DNA of 41,198 nt from Peptoniphilaceae bacterium (GTDB lineage: Bacteria > Bacillota > Clostridia > Tissierellales > Peptoniphilaceae): NCBI GenBank assembly GCA_029983595.1, contig JASBZD010000004.1, forward strand, positions 1 to 41,198, in the 5' to 3' direction. The translations under genes were made by a program, and so were the position numbers. The notes under the pieces are model-generated. The model had not been told where the DNA came from. It searched no databases and worked only from the letters and a program-made list of their open reading frames with translations. Shown here one piece after another: positions 17,301 to 25,150 of this stretch. The first letter of the stretch is position 1; every line of letters begins with the position of its first letter.

Positions 17301-18019
17301 AAACTAGGGTCTATAGTGCACCGGCTGGTATATATGGCGCTGGAGTTAGTGATCTTATTGAGTCTAAAGAATGGGAAGACTTAAAAGACTTAGCAGATGC
17401 TTATATAGACTGGAGTAGTCATGGATATTCTAGAAATCTTCACGGTGAGAAAATGAAATCACAGATGAAACATATCCTAAAACGAACGACTATGACTATA
17501 AAAAATGAAGTTTCAAGAGAGATAGACCTTTTAGATTCCGATGATTTTTATAACTACCACGGTGGTCTAATCGCCGCAGTCCGCAAAGAGAGCGAAGATA
17601 TGCCTTATGTAGCAATTGGCAATACAGCTGATCCTAGATATTTAGAAAATAGGGATCTTAATCTAGAAACCTCACGCATAATGCGCTCTAAAGTACTTAA
17701 TCCAAAATGGCTAGAAGGTCTTAAGAAACATGGATATAAAGGAGCGTCAGAAATATCTAAAACAGTAGATGTACTGTTTGGGTGGGATGCTACATCAGAT
17801 AATGGCGAAGACTGGATGTATCAAAAAATAGCGGAGAGATTTTTATTTGATAAAGAGACTCTAGAATGGATGAGTCAAGTAAATAAAACAGCAGTATTTC
17901 AAATTTCAGAAAGACTTCTAGAAGCCATAAAAAGAGATATGTGGGATACGGATAAAGAGACAGCTGATGAAATTGCAAAAATATATTTAAATGCCGAAGG
18001 TACACTAGAGGATATATAA
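14318..18019 (+). CDS. cobN: CobN-like tetrapyrrole metallochelatase, large subunit
   Basis: A 1233-aa member of the CobN/ChlH/BchH family, the tetrapyrrole-binding subunit of ATP-dependent chelatases. Hallmarks are HIGTHGTLEWLPGKEVALS (about 535-553), the QTRRRAHSAV segment, the GGNPTRGNINLLPTGRNFYS block (about 825), and the C-terminal LDSDDFYNYHGG and WDATSDNGEDW blocks. The length fits CobN. In known systems CobN inserts cobalt into hydrogenobyrinate diamide with CobST; no other corrin-ring synthesis gene is in this window. With the riboswitch and the importer, a role in handling a scavenged corrinoid or other tetrapyrrole is the best inference. The start is one base after the preceding stop codon. 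Confidence 0.9.
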   Translation: MIVGILHPDTKGVELKLAKESLKLKDEEFKIFNLIDINKNSNLYDEMIKDLDNSSGVIMHFHGSSAHLREINQILKKLSSKKFFINTSLPEEMSELIPQMNLSTEEFQNLYKYFQEGGKVNTEQFIKLAFNIFEKKDYKINPLIEKKLIGIYDDGHIVDDNELYIEDLLKKNLRNIGIIVNASYIGIGNTLHIDMLIEKLKKKNLGVIAIYGRLSRDRGEGVYDAMNKFFYKDGKLIVDSIISLSGYSLSTFYVGENRDFEISLFEKFNVPVFQAMTTYLTEEDFKEDPQGIDIVSLSLNIYQPEMDGQIITLPIATKEKALKDGVLVDIFKPIEDRIDTLVDLVDRFSILKNKENKDKKIALILHNYPPRNDMIGSAHGLDTPESLFNLLNTLKENDYNLNNSFHNGQEIIDELIKRGANDWRFQDDDNLKEHAVFQLDKKQYSLIFNNLDPLNKEDMLLTWGEIPGKSMVIDGKQIIPGILDNNIFIGLQPKRAPKEDVEESYHSLRLPPPHSYIGFYKWIDEIFKADAIIHIGTHGTLEWLPGKEVALSRDSYPDINIGSIPHLYIYNLGILGEGMQTRRRAHSAVLSHMIPSFDESGTYEYLEEIEELLKKLDHASKTSPGQIEEIKIDIFDIAKKEGITSDLGIEDDKEIEDSDLEKIHNYIHLIKNSITRDGLHIYGKIPEGNRYLQLLRGLSMIGQNGSLGLKDAIIKSLGYSYENIRDSIRDMKIDNSQNYEVLEKSTEISVEIINKWSEYEFSYEILDDILKNYDFIDTYEVKESLKFIKNEVVPRLDKTYEELLSFSRGLKSEFIMPSLGGNPTRGNINLLPTGRNFYSIRPEAVPTRQAYKIGKELGDIQIRDYKNEKGEYPESIGIIVYSTNTMKTYGEDIGEILYLMGLEPEYIGNSEIVSGVKVIPYEKLNRPRIDVTLRISGLFRDTFPNLINLMDDAVEAVISLDEPEEINPIKYHVMKDLEKLMEEGISEKSAREYSKTRVYSAPAGIYGAGVSDLIESKEWEDLKDLADAYIDWSSHGYSRNLHGEKMKSQMKHILKRTTMTIKNEVSREIDLLDSDDFYNYHGGLIAAVRKESEDMPYVAIGNTADPRYLENRDLNLETSRIMRSKVLNPKWLEGLKKHGYKGASEISKTVDVLFGWDATSDNGEDWMYQKIAERFLFDKETLEWMSQVNKTAVFQISERLLEAIKRDMWDTDKETADEIAKIYLNAEGTLEDI

Positions 18020-19039
18020 ATGGCACTATTGGTATTAAGAGTAACAGATAAATGTAATCTAAAATGCAGATACTGCTATGCTTATAGAGAAAATGGCGCA
18101 GATATGGATTTTAGTGTAGCAAAAAAATCTATTGATGAGTTTTATAATCACTACCTAAAATTTAAAATCCAGATAACAGGCGGAGAGCCGCTTTTAAATT
18201 ATGATCTCATTATTAAAATAGCAGAATATATAAAAAGTCTTGGGATAGAAGCTCCAATAAATATCCAGACTAATGGGACATTGCTTAATAGAGAACGTCT
18301 AGAAAATTTACAAAAATATAATATAGGGATTTCCATATCGCTAGATGGAATTATGCAGATTAATGACAACTTAAGACCTCTAAAAAATGGAGAAAGTAGT
18401 TTTAGAATAACAGACGCAAATATTACAAAAATGGCGGAGATGGGAATATACACTCAGCTAAATGCCGTAGTGACAAAAGAAAATGTAGATTATATTGATA
18501 AGTTGTTTGATTATGCGCTAGTAAAAGGAAATATAAGAGGCATTTCTATAGATATATTAAGAAATATAAGTAAAGGAAAGAATGTAGAAAGTGCTGATAA
18601 AGAGCAGCTAATCCAGTTATTAAAGCGGATTGAGATAAAACTAGAATTGTTTAGAAGTGCAGGTATCCAGATAGAATTTAAAGATTTCTCTAAAATGGTC
18701 TATATATTATCTAATAATATAGAAAGAAACCATTACTGCTACGCTCAGACTTATAGTTCTATAGCTGTTATGCCTAATGGAGACTATTATCCTTGTTCCT
18801 CATTAGCTGAGGGAGAGGAGTTTTTTATAGCAAATATAAATGAAGGGATTGGTGAGATTAAAGTTTTTAGACAGTTAATGACTAATAGTAATAAGTGTAA
18901 CAAATGCGACATAAAAAACTTATGTTGTGGCGGATGCTCAGCAGGCAGAATCTATGGTAACTCAGATTTAGACTGCATAATTAAGACTTATTCGTATGAA
19001 TATGCCAAAAAAATGCTTAAAAATAAGGAGCTAAAATGA
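18020..19039 (+). CDS. Radical SAM enzyme with SPASM domain
   Basis: A 339-aa radical SAM protein. The [4Fe-4S]-SAM cluster motif CxxxCxxC is at Cys12, Cys16 and Cys19 (CNLKCRYC), followed by the SAM-binding GGEP of TGGEPLLN. The C-terminus carries a textbook SPASM pattern: Cys240, Gly254-x4-Cys259, then Cys293-x2-Cys296-x5-Cys302-x3-Cys306 and Cys319, enough for two auxiliary clusters. SPASM enzymes include peptide modifiers (anSME, PqqE) and tetrapyrrole side-chain modifiers (NirJ, AhbC, AhbD). No small precursor peptide is visible nearby, while a tetrapyrrole chelatase is immediately upstream, so a tetrapyrrole substrate is favoured by context only. The ATG directly follows the cobN stop; the stop overlaps the next gene (ATGA). 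Confidence 0.88.
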   Translation: MALLVLRVTDKCNLKCRYCYAYRENGADMDFSVAKKSIDEFYNHYLKFKIQITGGEPLLNYDLIIKIAEYIKSLGIEAPINIQTNGTLLNRERLENLQKYNIGISISLDGIMQINDNLRPLKNGESSFRITDANITKMAEMGIYTQLNAVVTKENVDYIDKLFDYALVKGNIRGISIDILRNISKGKNVESADKEQLIQLLKRIEIKLELFRSAGIQIEFKDFSKMVYILSNNIERNHYCYAQTYSSIAVMPNGDYYPCSSLAEGEEFFIANINEGIGEIKVFRQLMTNSNKCNKCDIKNLCCGGCSAGRIYGNSDLDCIIKTYSYEYAKKMLKNKELK

Positions 19040-20235
19040 AAAAAAATAAAATTTTCATGACGTTAGTACTATGTATTTTACTAGCTTCATGCAACACAAG
19101 CACAGATAACACTAAAAATACTCAAAACCCTACTACAGAACAATCCGTAGCAGAGACTAAAGAAGAAAATAAAGAAGTCGATGCGGATAGTGGGCTAGAA
19201 ATAGAAAGCAAACTAGATCTTAGATACGCAAAATCTTTTAGTGTAGATAATTTAGAAAAAGGAGTAAAAAAATATATTGACAAGGAAGGAAGAGTAGTAT
19301 ATTTCGTACCAGAAGGAGTAGAGCTAGAAAACAAAGACCTTTTAACTTTGCAAATACCGGTTAATAGGATAGCTATATTCTCTACAGTAGATGCGACACT
19401 TCTAAGACCTATCGACAAACTAGACACTATAGTAGCTACTTCTAATAAAGCAGACTCATGGAGAATCCCAGAGATTAAAGAAAAAGTAGAGAATGGCGAT
19501 ATAACATTCGTAGGCTCAAAATCTGAGTTAAATACTGAAGAGCTACAGAGAGTAGATCCAGAAGTAATTCTATTTACTTACGAAAACTTAGAAAGAACTC
19601 CAGTTTTAATCCAGACATTTGATGATCTTGGGCTAAATTGGTTAGGTTTATCAAATCATATGGAAGCAGACCCTAGAGCTAGACTAGAATGGGTTAAACT
19701 AGCTGGAATATTAACGGGAAAACTAGATAAAGCTACTTCATATTTTGATGAACAGCTAGCAAAAATCGACGAAGTAGAAAAGAAAACTGCTGTGGAAGAT
19801 GGTGAAAAACCTACTTTTGCATGGACTTTCCTATTTAAAGATTTATTCTATACAAAAAAAGCGGGCGATTATAGTGTGAAGATGGCTCAGATAGCTGGTG
19901 CAGATACAATCTTTGCTGATTTAGAACCAGAAAATGATGGAAATGCAAAATTAAATGCAGAAGAGTTTTATAAAGGTGCAGAAAACGCAGACTTTTTAAT
20001 TTATGACTCTATTGGCGGTGCGGAAATTAAGTCTGTAGATGATTTAGTAGCATATGCTGATTATATGAAAGATTTAAAAGCGGTTAAAGATAACCGCGTC
20101 TGGGGCTTAAAACCAAACTATTTCCAAAGCGCAGATTATACAGCAGATATGATAAATGAGCTTTATGAAATTTTTCATGATAAAGACAACACTCTTACAG
20201 AAACAGAATATTTTTATAGGATGGATATTAAATAA
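19036..20235 (+). CDS. ABC importer substrate-binding lipoprotein 1 (FecB/BtuF-like)
   Basis: Surface lipoprotein with signal peptide and lipobox LASC (Cys19), a Thr/Asn/Glu-rich tether to about residue 50, then a class III periplasmic-binding fold. Recognisable features are the lobe-1 start IAIFSTVDATLLRPIDKLDTIVATS, the ladder DPEVILF and the C-lobe NADFLIYDS. The family binds iron-siderophores, haem or cobalamin. Here the B12 riboswitch and chelatase genes make a corrinoid or other metal-tetrapyrrole likely. It is a clear paralogue of the next gene (shared GLEIESK/E and LxYAKSxxxxxL, DDPR/ADPRARLEWVKLAG). The stop codon overlaps the next start (TAATG). Confidence 0.87.
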   Translation: MKKNKIFMTLVLCILLASCNTSTDNTKNTQNPTTEQSVAETKEENKEVDADSGLEIESKLDLRYAKSFSVDNLEKGVKKYIDKEGRVVYFVPEGVELENKDLLTLQIPVNRIAIFSTVDATLLRPIDKLDTIVATSNKADSWRIPEIKEKVENGDITFVGSKSELNTEELQRVDPEVILFTYENLERTPVLIQTFDDLGLNWLGLSNHMEADPRARLEWVKLAGILTGKLDKATSYFDEQLAKIDEVEKKTAVEDGEKPTFAWTFLFKDLFYTKKAGDYSVKMAQIAGADTIFADLEPENDGNAKLNAEEFYKGAENADFLIYDSIGGAEIKSVDDLVAYADYMKDLKAVKDNRVWGLKPNYFQSADYTADMINELYEIFHDKDNTLTETEYFYRMDIK

Positions 20236-21443
20236 TGAAAAAATTACTAAATAACAGACTAATTTTAATTTTATGCTTATGTATAATTTCACTCTCATCA
20301 TGTACGAATGGACAAACACCAACTGAAGCACCAAAAGCTCCTGAAACTACAGTAGTAGAAGAGAATAAAAAAAATAATGAAAATAAAGAAGCAAAAATAG
20401 ACGAAACTACTGGACTTGAAATTGAAAGTGAAGATAAATTAGAATACGCAAAATCTTTAAAACTTACTAGGTTAAAAGATGGATATATCCTAGCTAATAT
20501 GCTAGATGGTGATGAGCTAGTTTTACTTGTACCAAAAGACAAGGAGTTTTTAAACTTAGATGGAGTAACAGAGGTGCGTTATCCAGTAGATAATATTGGA
20601 GCATATTCTACTACTCATGTGGCACTTATAAAAGCTATAGATCATCTAGAAAAAGTAGGTTCAGTAAATAATGATAAAGAAGACTGGTATATAGATGGAG
20701 TATCAGATTTAATCGAAGAGGGCAAAATAAAGTTTGTAGGAAAATCATTTGATGTGGACTATGAGCTAATCCAGGAAGCTAACCCAGATTTAATTATTAC
20801 ATCAGGCGGTCGTAGCGAAAAAGATGATAAGATGAAAGATAAATTAGACGAGTTAGGTCTTAAAAATATAGCAGTTTATCAGCATATCGAAGATGATCCA
20901 AGAGGTCGTATGGAATGGGTTAAGTTCTTTGGAATTTTAGTAGGCGATGAAGATGCGGCAAATGCGTATTTTGATGACCAAATTTCTAGAATAGCTAAAA
21001 TTGAAGAAGAAAATAAAAACTTAAACGTGCATCCTAGTATAGTAAACTTTAGAGCTAGCCAAGATGGTATTACAGTAAAAAGAGAAGAGGACTACTCTGT
21101 TAGAATGCTAGAAATGGCAGGTGGGACATATGGATTTAAAGGAATAGTAGAAGGCGGCACAGGCACTTATAAAATTTCTCCAGAAGAGTTTTATAAAAAT
21201 GCAGAAAACGTAGATATATTAATTCATGAAAATATGGGAAAAAGAGTAGATACAGTAGATGACCTTTTAGCATTTGGAGATTATCTAGTAGATTTAAAAG
21301 CTATAAAAGATGGTAGGATTTACACTACTAATGAAAACTACTGGCAAGCAATGGATAAAACTGCTGAGATGATAGAAGAGCTTAACTTAATTATAAAAGA
21401 TGAAGCTCCAGATGAAATGACTTTTTATAAAAAAATAAAGTGA
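20235..21443 (+). CDS. ABC importer substrate-binding lipoprotein 2 (FecB/BtuF-like)
   Basis: Second binding lipoprotein, 402 aa, with lipobox SSSC (Cys19-20 region), a charged low-complexity tether, and the same binding fold as its neighbour. Shared landmarks include YPVDNIGAYSTTHVALIKAIDHLEKV, the ladder NPDLIITSGG and the hinge-region DDPRGRMEWVKFFG. The C-lobe ends in TFYKKIK. Two consecutive paralogous binding proteins for one permease suggest a tandem duplication with divergence for different ligands, or sequential relay. The following permease starts four bases downstream. Confidence 0.86.
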   Translation: MKKLLNNRLILILCLCIISLSSCTNGQTPTEAPKAPETTVVEENKKNNENKEAKIDETTGLEIESEDKLEYAKSLKLTRLKDGYILANMLDGDELVLLVPKDKEFLNLDGVTEVRYPVDNIGAYSTTHVALIKAIDHLEKVGSVNNDKEDWYIDGVSDLIEEGKIKFVGKSFDVDYELIQEANPDLIITSGGRSEKDDKMKDKLDELGLKNIAVYQHIEDDPRGRMEWVKFFGILVGDEDAANAYFDDQISRIAKIEEENKNLNVHPSIVNFRASQDGITVKREEDYSVRMLEMAGGTYGFKGIVEGGTGTYKISPEEFYKNAENVDILIHENMGKRVDTVDDLLAFGDYLVDLKAIKDGRIYTTNENYWQAMDKTAEMIEELNLIIKDEAPDEMTFYKKIK

Positions 21444-21447
21444 GAAT

Positions 21448-22470
21448 ATGAAAAATAAAGATTTTAGAAGAAGGAGATTTATATTCGCCTTTCTAATCAT
21501 CGCTATTTTATTATTTTTTTCTATAATAATTAACCTAGTATCTGGATCTGTTGATTTTACACTAAAGGATTTAGTAGAGGTACTATTTAAAAATAGAGAG
21601 CTATCTAAATTAGAATACAATATACTCTACAAAATCAGAATACCGAGGATTTTGGCAGCTATGCTATATGGAGCGGCATTATCTATTTCTGGATTTTTAC
21701 TTCAGACATTTTTTAGAAACCCTATAGTAGGGCCGTCAGTACTCGGTATATCCTCTGGGGCTAAGCTATTTGTAGGATTAATAGTACTTACAAACCTTAC
21801 TAATAACATAAAAACAAACTCCTTATTTCTGCTATTTACAGCCTCAATGATAGGTAGTTTACTTTCTATGTTTATAGTACTTTTATTTGCTAGAAAAACT
21901 GAAAACTTATCGATGCTAGTCGTAATAGGTATAATGATTGGCTATATCGCCTCCGCCATAACTAACTTTCTCATTACATTTGCAGCAGAACATAAAATAG
22001 TAGGGATGGCAATGTGGGGACTGGGAAGTTTTTCTGGAGTTAACTGGAATATGTTAAGAGTCTCAGCAATAATAATAATTCCTTCTATAATCTGCTCATA
22101 TTTTATATCAAAGCCTCTCCAAGCATTTTTATTAGGAGAGAACTACGCTATGAGTCTAGGAATAAATATAAAAAAATTTAGAGTAGTACTAATTATTTTA
22201 TCTAGTATACTCACAGCATGTGTTACGGCATTTGCAGGGCCTATATCATTTGTGGGTATAGCTGTGCCACATCTTGCTAGGCTTTCGTTTAAGACAGCCA
22301 ACCCCAAAGTACTTGTGCCAGCTATAGCCATTACTGGATCGACATTCTGCCTAATATCAGATTACTTTGCAAGGACGCTATTTTCTCCGATAGAACTAAA
22401 TATAAGCGTTATTACATCTCTTATAGGGGCGCCAATAGTAATATATCTAATGTCTAGGAGGAAAAAATGA
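21448..22470 (+). CDS. FecCD/BtuC-family ABC transporter permease
   Basis: A 340-aa integral membrane permease of the BtuC/FecCD type. The diagnostic N-terminal block is RIPRILAAMLYGAALSISG, then the GPSVLGISSGA motif, and near the C-terminus TAFAGPISFVGIAVPHLAR, the coupling-helix region contacting the ATPase. Eight to ten hydrophobic segments are evident. It would form a homodimer with two copies of the ATPase encoded next. Its end overlaps that gene by four bases (ATGA). Confidence 0.92.
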   Translation: MKNKDFRRRRFIFAFLIIAILLFFSIIINLVSGSVDFTLKDLVEVLFKNRELSKLEYNILYKIRIPRILAAMLYGAALSISGFLLQTFFRNPIVGPSVLGISSGAKLFVGLIVLTNLTNNIKTNSLFLLFTASMIGSLLSMFIVLLFARKTENLSMLVVIGIMIGYIASAITNFLITFAAEHKIVGMAMWGLGSFSGVNWNMLRVSAIIIIPSIICSYFISKPLQAFLLGENYAMSLGINIKKFRVVLIILSSILTACVTAFAGPISFVGIAVPHLARLSFKTANPKVLVPAIAITGSTFCLISDYFARTLFSPIELNISVITSLIGAPIVIYLMSRRKK

Positions 22471-23636
22471 CATTATCAATAAAAGTCAGTTCACTAGATG
22501 TAGGATATGGAGAAAAACTAATTCTAGGTGATATAAATTTTGAACTAAAAAAGGGTGAGATTTTATGTCTTATGGGCCCCAACGGCTCAGGTAAATCTAC
22601 TATAATAAAAACTATAACTGAGCATATAAAAAAACTTGGTGGAAAAATATTTATTGATGGAAAAGACATCGATACTTTAGATCAAAAAGAAAAAGCAAAA
22701 CATTTAAGTGTAGTCTTAACTGAGAGAATAAATCCTGAGTTAATGACAGTTGAAGATGTAATCTCAAGCGGAAGATATCCATATACAGGTTATTTGGGAA
22801 AACTAGAAGATAAAGATTACAAAGCAATAGATGAGGCAATAGAAATTGTAAATGCAGAAAGTCTAAGAAATATGTATTTTTCTGAACTATCAGATGGCCA
22901 GAAACAGAGAGTAATGCTTGCAAAAGCTATATGCCAGGAAGCAGAGGTAATGATACTAGATGAGCCCACATCTTATTTAGACGTTAGATATAAAATAGAG
23001 ATATTAGGGATATTACGACAATTAGCTAGTCAGATGGGAAAAACAATAATTTTATCGCTACATGAAATAGACCTTATCCCAAAAATTGCTGATAAAGTAT
23101 TACAAATAAATGGAGGTAATGACTACTCTTATGGAAGCCCAGAAGAAATTATAAATGATAATTCAGTAACAACAGCATTTAAAATAAATAGAGGCTCATA
23201 CTCTAGTTTGATCGGAAATATAGAAATGGAAAAATGTATAACAACGCCAGAGGTCTTTGTAATTGGAGGATGTGGAAGTGGCGTTAATATATACAGAGAG
23301 CTAAATAAGAAAAAAATCCCATTTAATGCAGGAATAATATTTAATAACGATATAGACTTAGTAGTAGCATCAGTACTAGCTTGTGAAGTAATTACAGAGG
23401 AAGCGTTTAAAGATATTAGCAATGATAAAATAAAAATTGCAGAACAAAAAATAGAAGACAGCAAGTTAATAATAGATTCTGGTTCGGAATTTACAGGGAA
23501 TAATCGAAGGAATAGAGAATTACTAGAATTTGCAATATCTTTAAATAAAAAAGTAGTCTCATTAACTAATAGAAATGTTAAAAACGTAGAATATATTAGC
23601 ATAAAACAATTAGAAACATTAATCTCTAATTTTTAA
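22467..23636 (+). CDS. ABC transporter ATPase (BtuD/FepC-like) with an extra C-terminal domain
   Basis: A 389-aa ATPase. The ABC domain (about residues 4-245) has Walker A GPNGSGKST, a Q-loop, the signature LSDGQKQRV (with D for the usual G), Walker B VMILDEPTS and the switch His in LSLHE. Beyond it, about 135 residues (about 255-389) form a separate domain beginning with a nucleotide-binding-like strand-loop EVFVIGGCGSGVNIYREL and containing DSKLIIDSGSEFTGNNRRN. Similar long ATPases occur in clostridial corrinoid/iron transporter operons (from memory); the extension's role is unknown. It is the last gene of the riboswitch operon; no hairpin terminator is evident after it. Confidence 0.9.
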   Translation: MTLSIKVSSLDVGYGEKLILGDINFELKKGEILCLMGPNGSGKSTIIKTITEHIKKLGGKIFIDGKDIDTLDQKEKAKHLSVVLTERINPELMTVEDVISSGRYPYTGYLGKLEDKDYKAIDEAIEIVNAESLRNMYFSELSDGQKQRVMLAKAICQEAEVMILDEPTSYLDVRYKIEILGILRQLASQMGKTIILSLHEIDLIPKIADKVLQINGGNDYSYGSPEEIINDNSVTTAFKINRGSYSSLIGNIEMEKCITTPEVFVIGGCGSGVNIYRELNKKKIPFNAGIIFNNDIDLVVASVLACEVITEEAFKDISNDKIKIAEQKIEDSKLIIDSGSEFTGNNRRNRELLEFAISLNKKVVSLTNRNVKNVEYISIKQLETLISNF

Positions 23637-23641
23637 AACCA

Positions 23642-23676
23642 TTATCATTTACGATAACAGAAATATATTATATAAT
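23642..23676 (+). promoter_or_regulatory. Promoter with overlapping inverted repeat before the symporter gene
   Basis: TTTACG (23648-23653), a 17-bp spacer, and TATAAT (23671-23676) form a promoter. The inverted repeat TTATC-ATTTAC-GATAA (23642-23657) overlaps the -35 and resembles a short Fur-type or other repressor site. The regulator identity is unproven. Confidence 0.5.
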
Positions 23677-23726
23677 ACTAAAAAGCTCTAATTATGCTTT
23701 TAATAATATTTGGGGGAGGTTTTTTT

Positions 23727-24962
23727 ATGGGATTTTATAAAAAAATCGGATTAATACCGAGACTTATATTAGGTATAATACTCGGTATACTTATTGGAAG
23801 ATTCTTACCCTTAGTAGTGGTAAGAATATTAGTTACATTTTCTGGTATTTTTGGGGCATTTTTAAAATTTATAATCCCCCTAATGATTCTAGCATTTGTA
23901 ACTAAAGGGATCGCAGATCTAGGCGAGGGAGCTGGAAAGCTACTAGGTATCACTGTAGCGATAGCATATACATCGACACTTATCGGTGGTTCACTATCAT
24001 ATATAATGTCTAGTAATATTTTCCCTAGCTTTATTACACCAGATCTAGTGCAGGATATTGCAAAAGCTGGAGAATTAGATCCATTTTTTAGTGTACCAAT
24101 TCCACCATTTTTTGACGTAACAAGTGGGATAATATTCGCATTTATGATGGGGGTATCTATTTCTTGGTTACGCTCACAGGGTAAAGGTGAGTACATGTAT
24201 GGAATTTTCAGTGAGTTAAATGACATAATTGTAAAAGTATTAGAGACAGCAATAATTCCGCTACTTCCATTCTACATAATGGGTAACTTTGCTCAGATGA
24301 GTTATACTGGATCCGTATCAGCAGTTTTATCAATATTCTGGAAAATATTTATATGTATAATAATTCTACACCTTATTTATGTAGCTATAATGCATATAAT
24401 AGCCGGATTATATACTGGAAAAAACCCAGTTACATTACTTAAAAACCAGGTAAGAGGATATCTAACTGCAGTAGGAACACAGTCATCAGCAGCCACAATA
24501 CCTGTAAATATCGAATGTGCAAGACTTAATGGAGTATCTAAACCAGTGCGTGATTTCGTAGTACCATTAGGAGCTACAGTTCACTTACCAGGTTCAATGA
24601 TAACTCTAACAGGATGTATATTTACAATTCTTACAATGTATAACATGGACCATAGCTTTGGACTAATGCTTAGATTTATCGCAGTATTAGGAATCGCCAT
24701 GGTAGCAGCACCAGGAGCACCAGGAGGAGCAGTAATGTCAGCATTACCATTCTTGCCACTAGTAGGAATCCCATCAGAAGGTGCAATGGCATCACTACTT
24801 ATCTCTTTATATCTAACACAAGATAGTTTTGGTACTGCAGCAAACGTATCAGGAGATACAGCTATAGCCGTAGCAGTAGATAAAATCTATAATAGAATAA
24901 TTCTAGGAAACAAAAATTGGGTAGCTGCAAAACCAGGCACATTAGGTGAAGAAGAATTTTAA
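23727..24962 (+). CDS. Dicarboxylate/amino acid:cation symporter (DAACS family)
   Basis: A 411-aa transporter of the GltP/DctA/SstT family, importing glutamate/aspartate, dicarboxylates or serine with sodium or protons. Family motifs are the HP1-region GTQSSAATIPVNIECARLNG, the TM7-region PLGATVHLPGS, and the HP2/TM8 region GAPGGAVMSALPFLPLVGIP followed by DSFGTAANVSGD. Substrate choice cannot be read with confidence. The start at 23727 is chosen because a strong GGGGGAGG lies just upstream; an in-frame ATG at 23694 would place that site inside the gene. It is transcribed alone between its own promoter and a terminator. Confidence 0.92.
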   Translation: MGFYKKIGLIPRLILGIILGILIGRFLPLVVVRILVTFSGIFGAFLKFIIPLMILAFVTKGIADLGEGAGKLLGITVAIAYTSTLIGGSLSYIMSSNIFPSFITPDLVQDIAKAGELDPFFSVPIPPFFDVTSGIIFAFMMGVSISWLRSQGKGEYMYGIFSELNDIIVKVLETAIIPLLPFYIMGNFAQMSYTGSVSAVLSIFWKIFICIIILHLIYVAIMHIIAGLYTGKNPVTLLKNQVRGYLTAVGTQSSAATIPVNIECARLNGVSKPVRDFVVPLGATVHLPGSMITLTGCIFTILTMYNMDHSFGLMLRFIAVLGIAMVAAPGAPGGAVMSALPFLPLVGIPSEGAMASLLISLYLTQDSFGTAANVSGDTAIAVAVDKIYNRIILGNKNWVAAKPGTLGEEEF

Positions 24963-24987
24963 TTAAATATAAAACTTAGAAATCTAA

Positions 24988-25016
24988 CCTCGAAATTAAA
25001 TTTTCGGGGTTTTTTG
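24988..25016 (+). terminator. Terminator after the symporter gene
   Basis: ACCTCGAAA (24988-24996) pairs with TTTCGGGGT (one G-T pair) across the loop TTAAA, followed by a run of T. Confidence 0.85.
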
Positions 25017-25080
25017 ATTTAGATAAAAGAAATATTATGGATTTTCTATATTTTTAAAGTATTTTTTACGACTTAGTTTA

Positions 25081-25109
25081 TTTACAAGTTTGTTAATTTT
25101 TAATATCAT
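25081..25109 (+). promoter_or_regulatory. Likely promoter of the DUF969-DUF979-pcp operon
   Basis: TTTACA (25081-25086), a 17-bp spacer and TATCAT (25104-25109), each one base off consensus, about 40 bp before the first gene. Confidence 0.5.
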
Positions 25110-25150
25110 ATAGAGAATAGGTTTATATCTAAAAAATATTGGAGGTAAGT

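Noticed and set aside
11517..18019. Magnesium chelatase for (bacterio)chlorophyll synthesis
   Set aside because: The large subunit matches CobN, the operon has a cobalamin riboswitch and importer genes, and nothing else suggests phototrophy.
23129..23602. 157-codon open frame on the minus strand
   Set aside because: It is antisense to the C-terminal domain of the importer ATPase, whose plus-strand frame is continuous; its composition is that of a complementary-strand shadow.
23735..24226. 163-codon open frame on the minus strand
   Set aside because: It is antisense to the conserved DAACS symporter gene and shows no family features.
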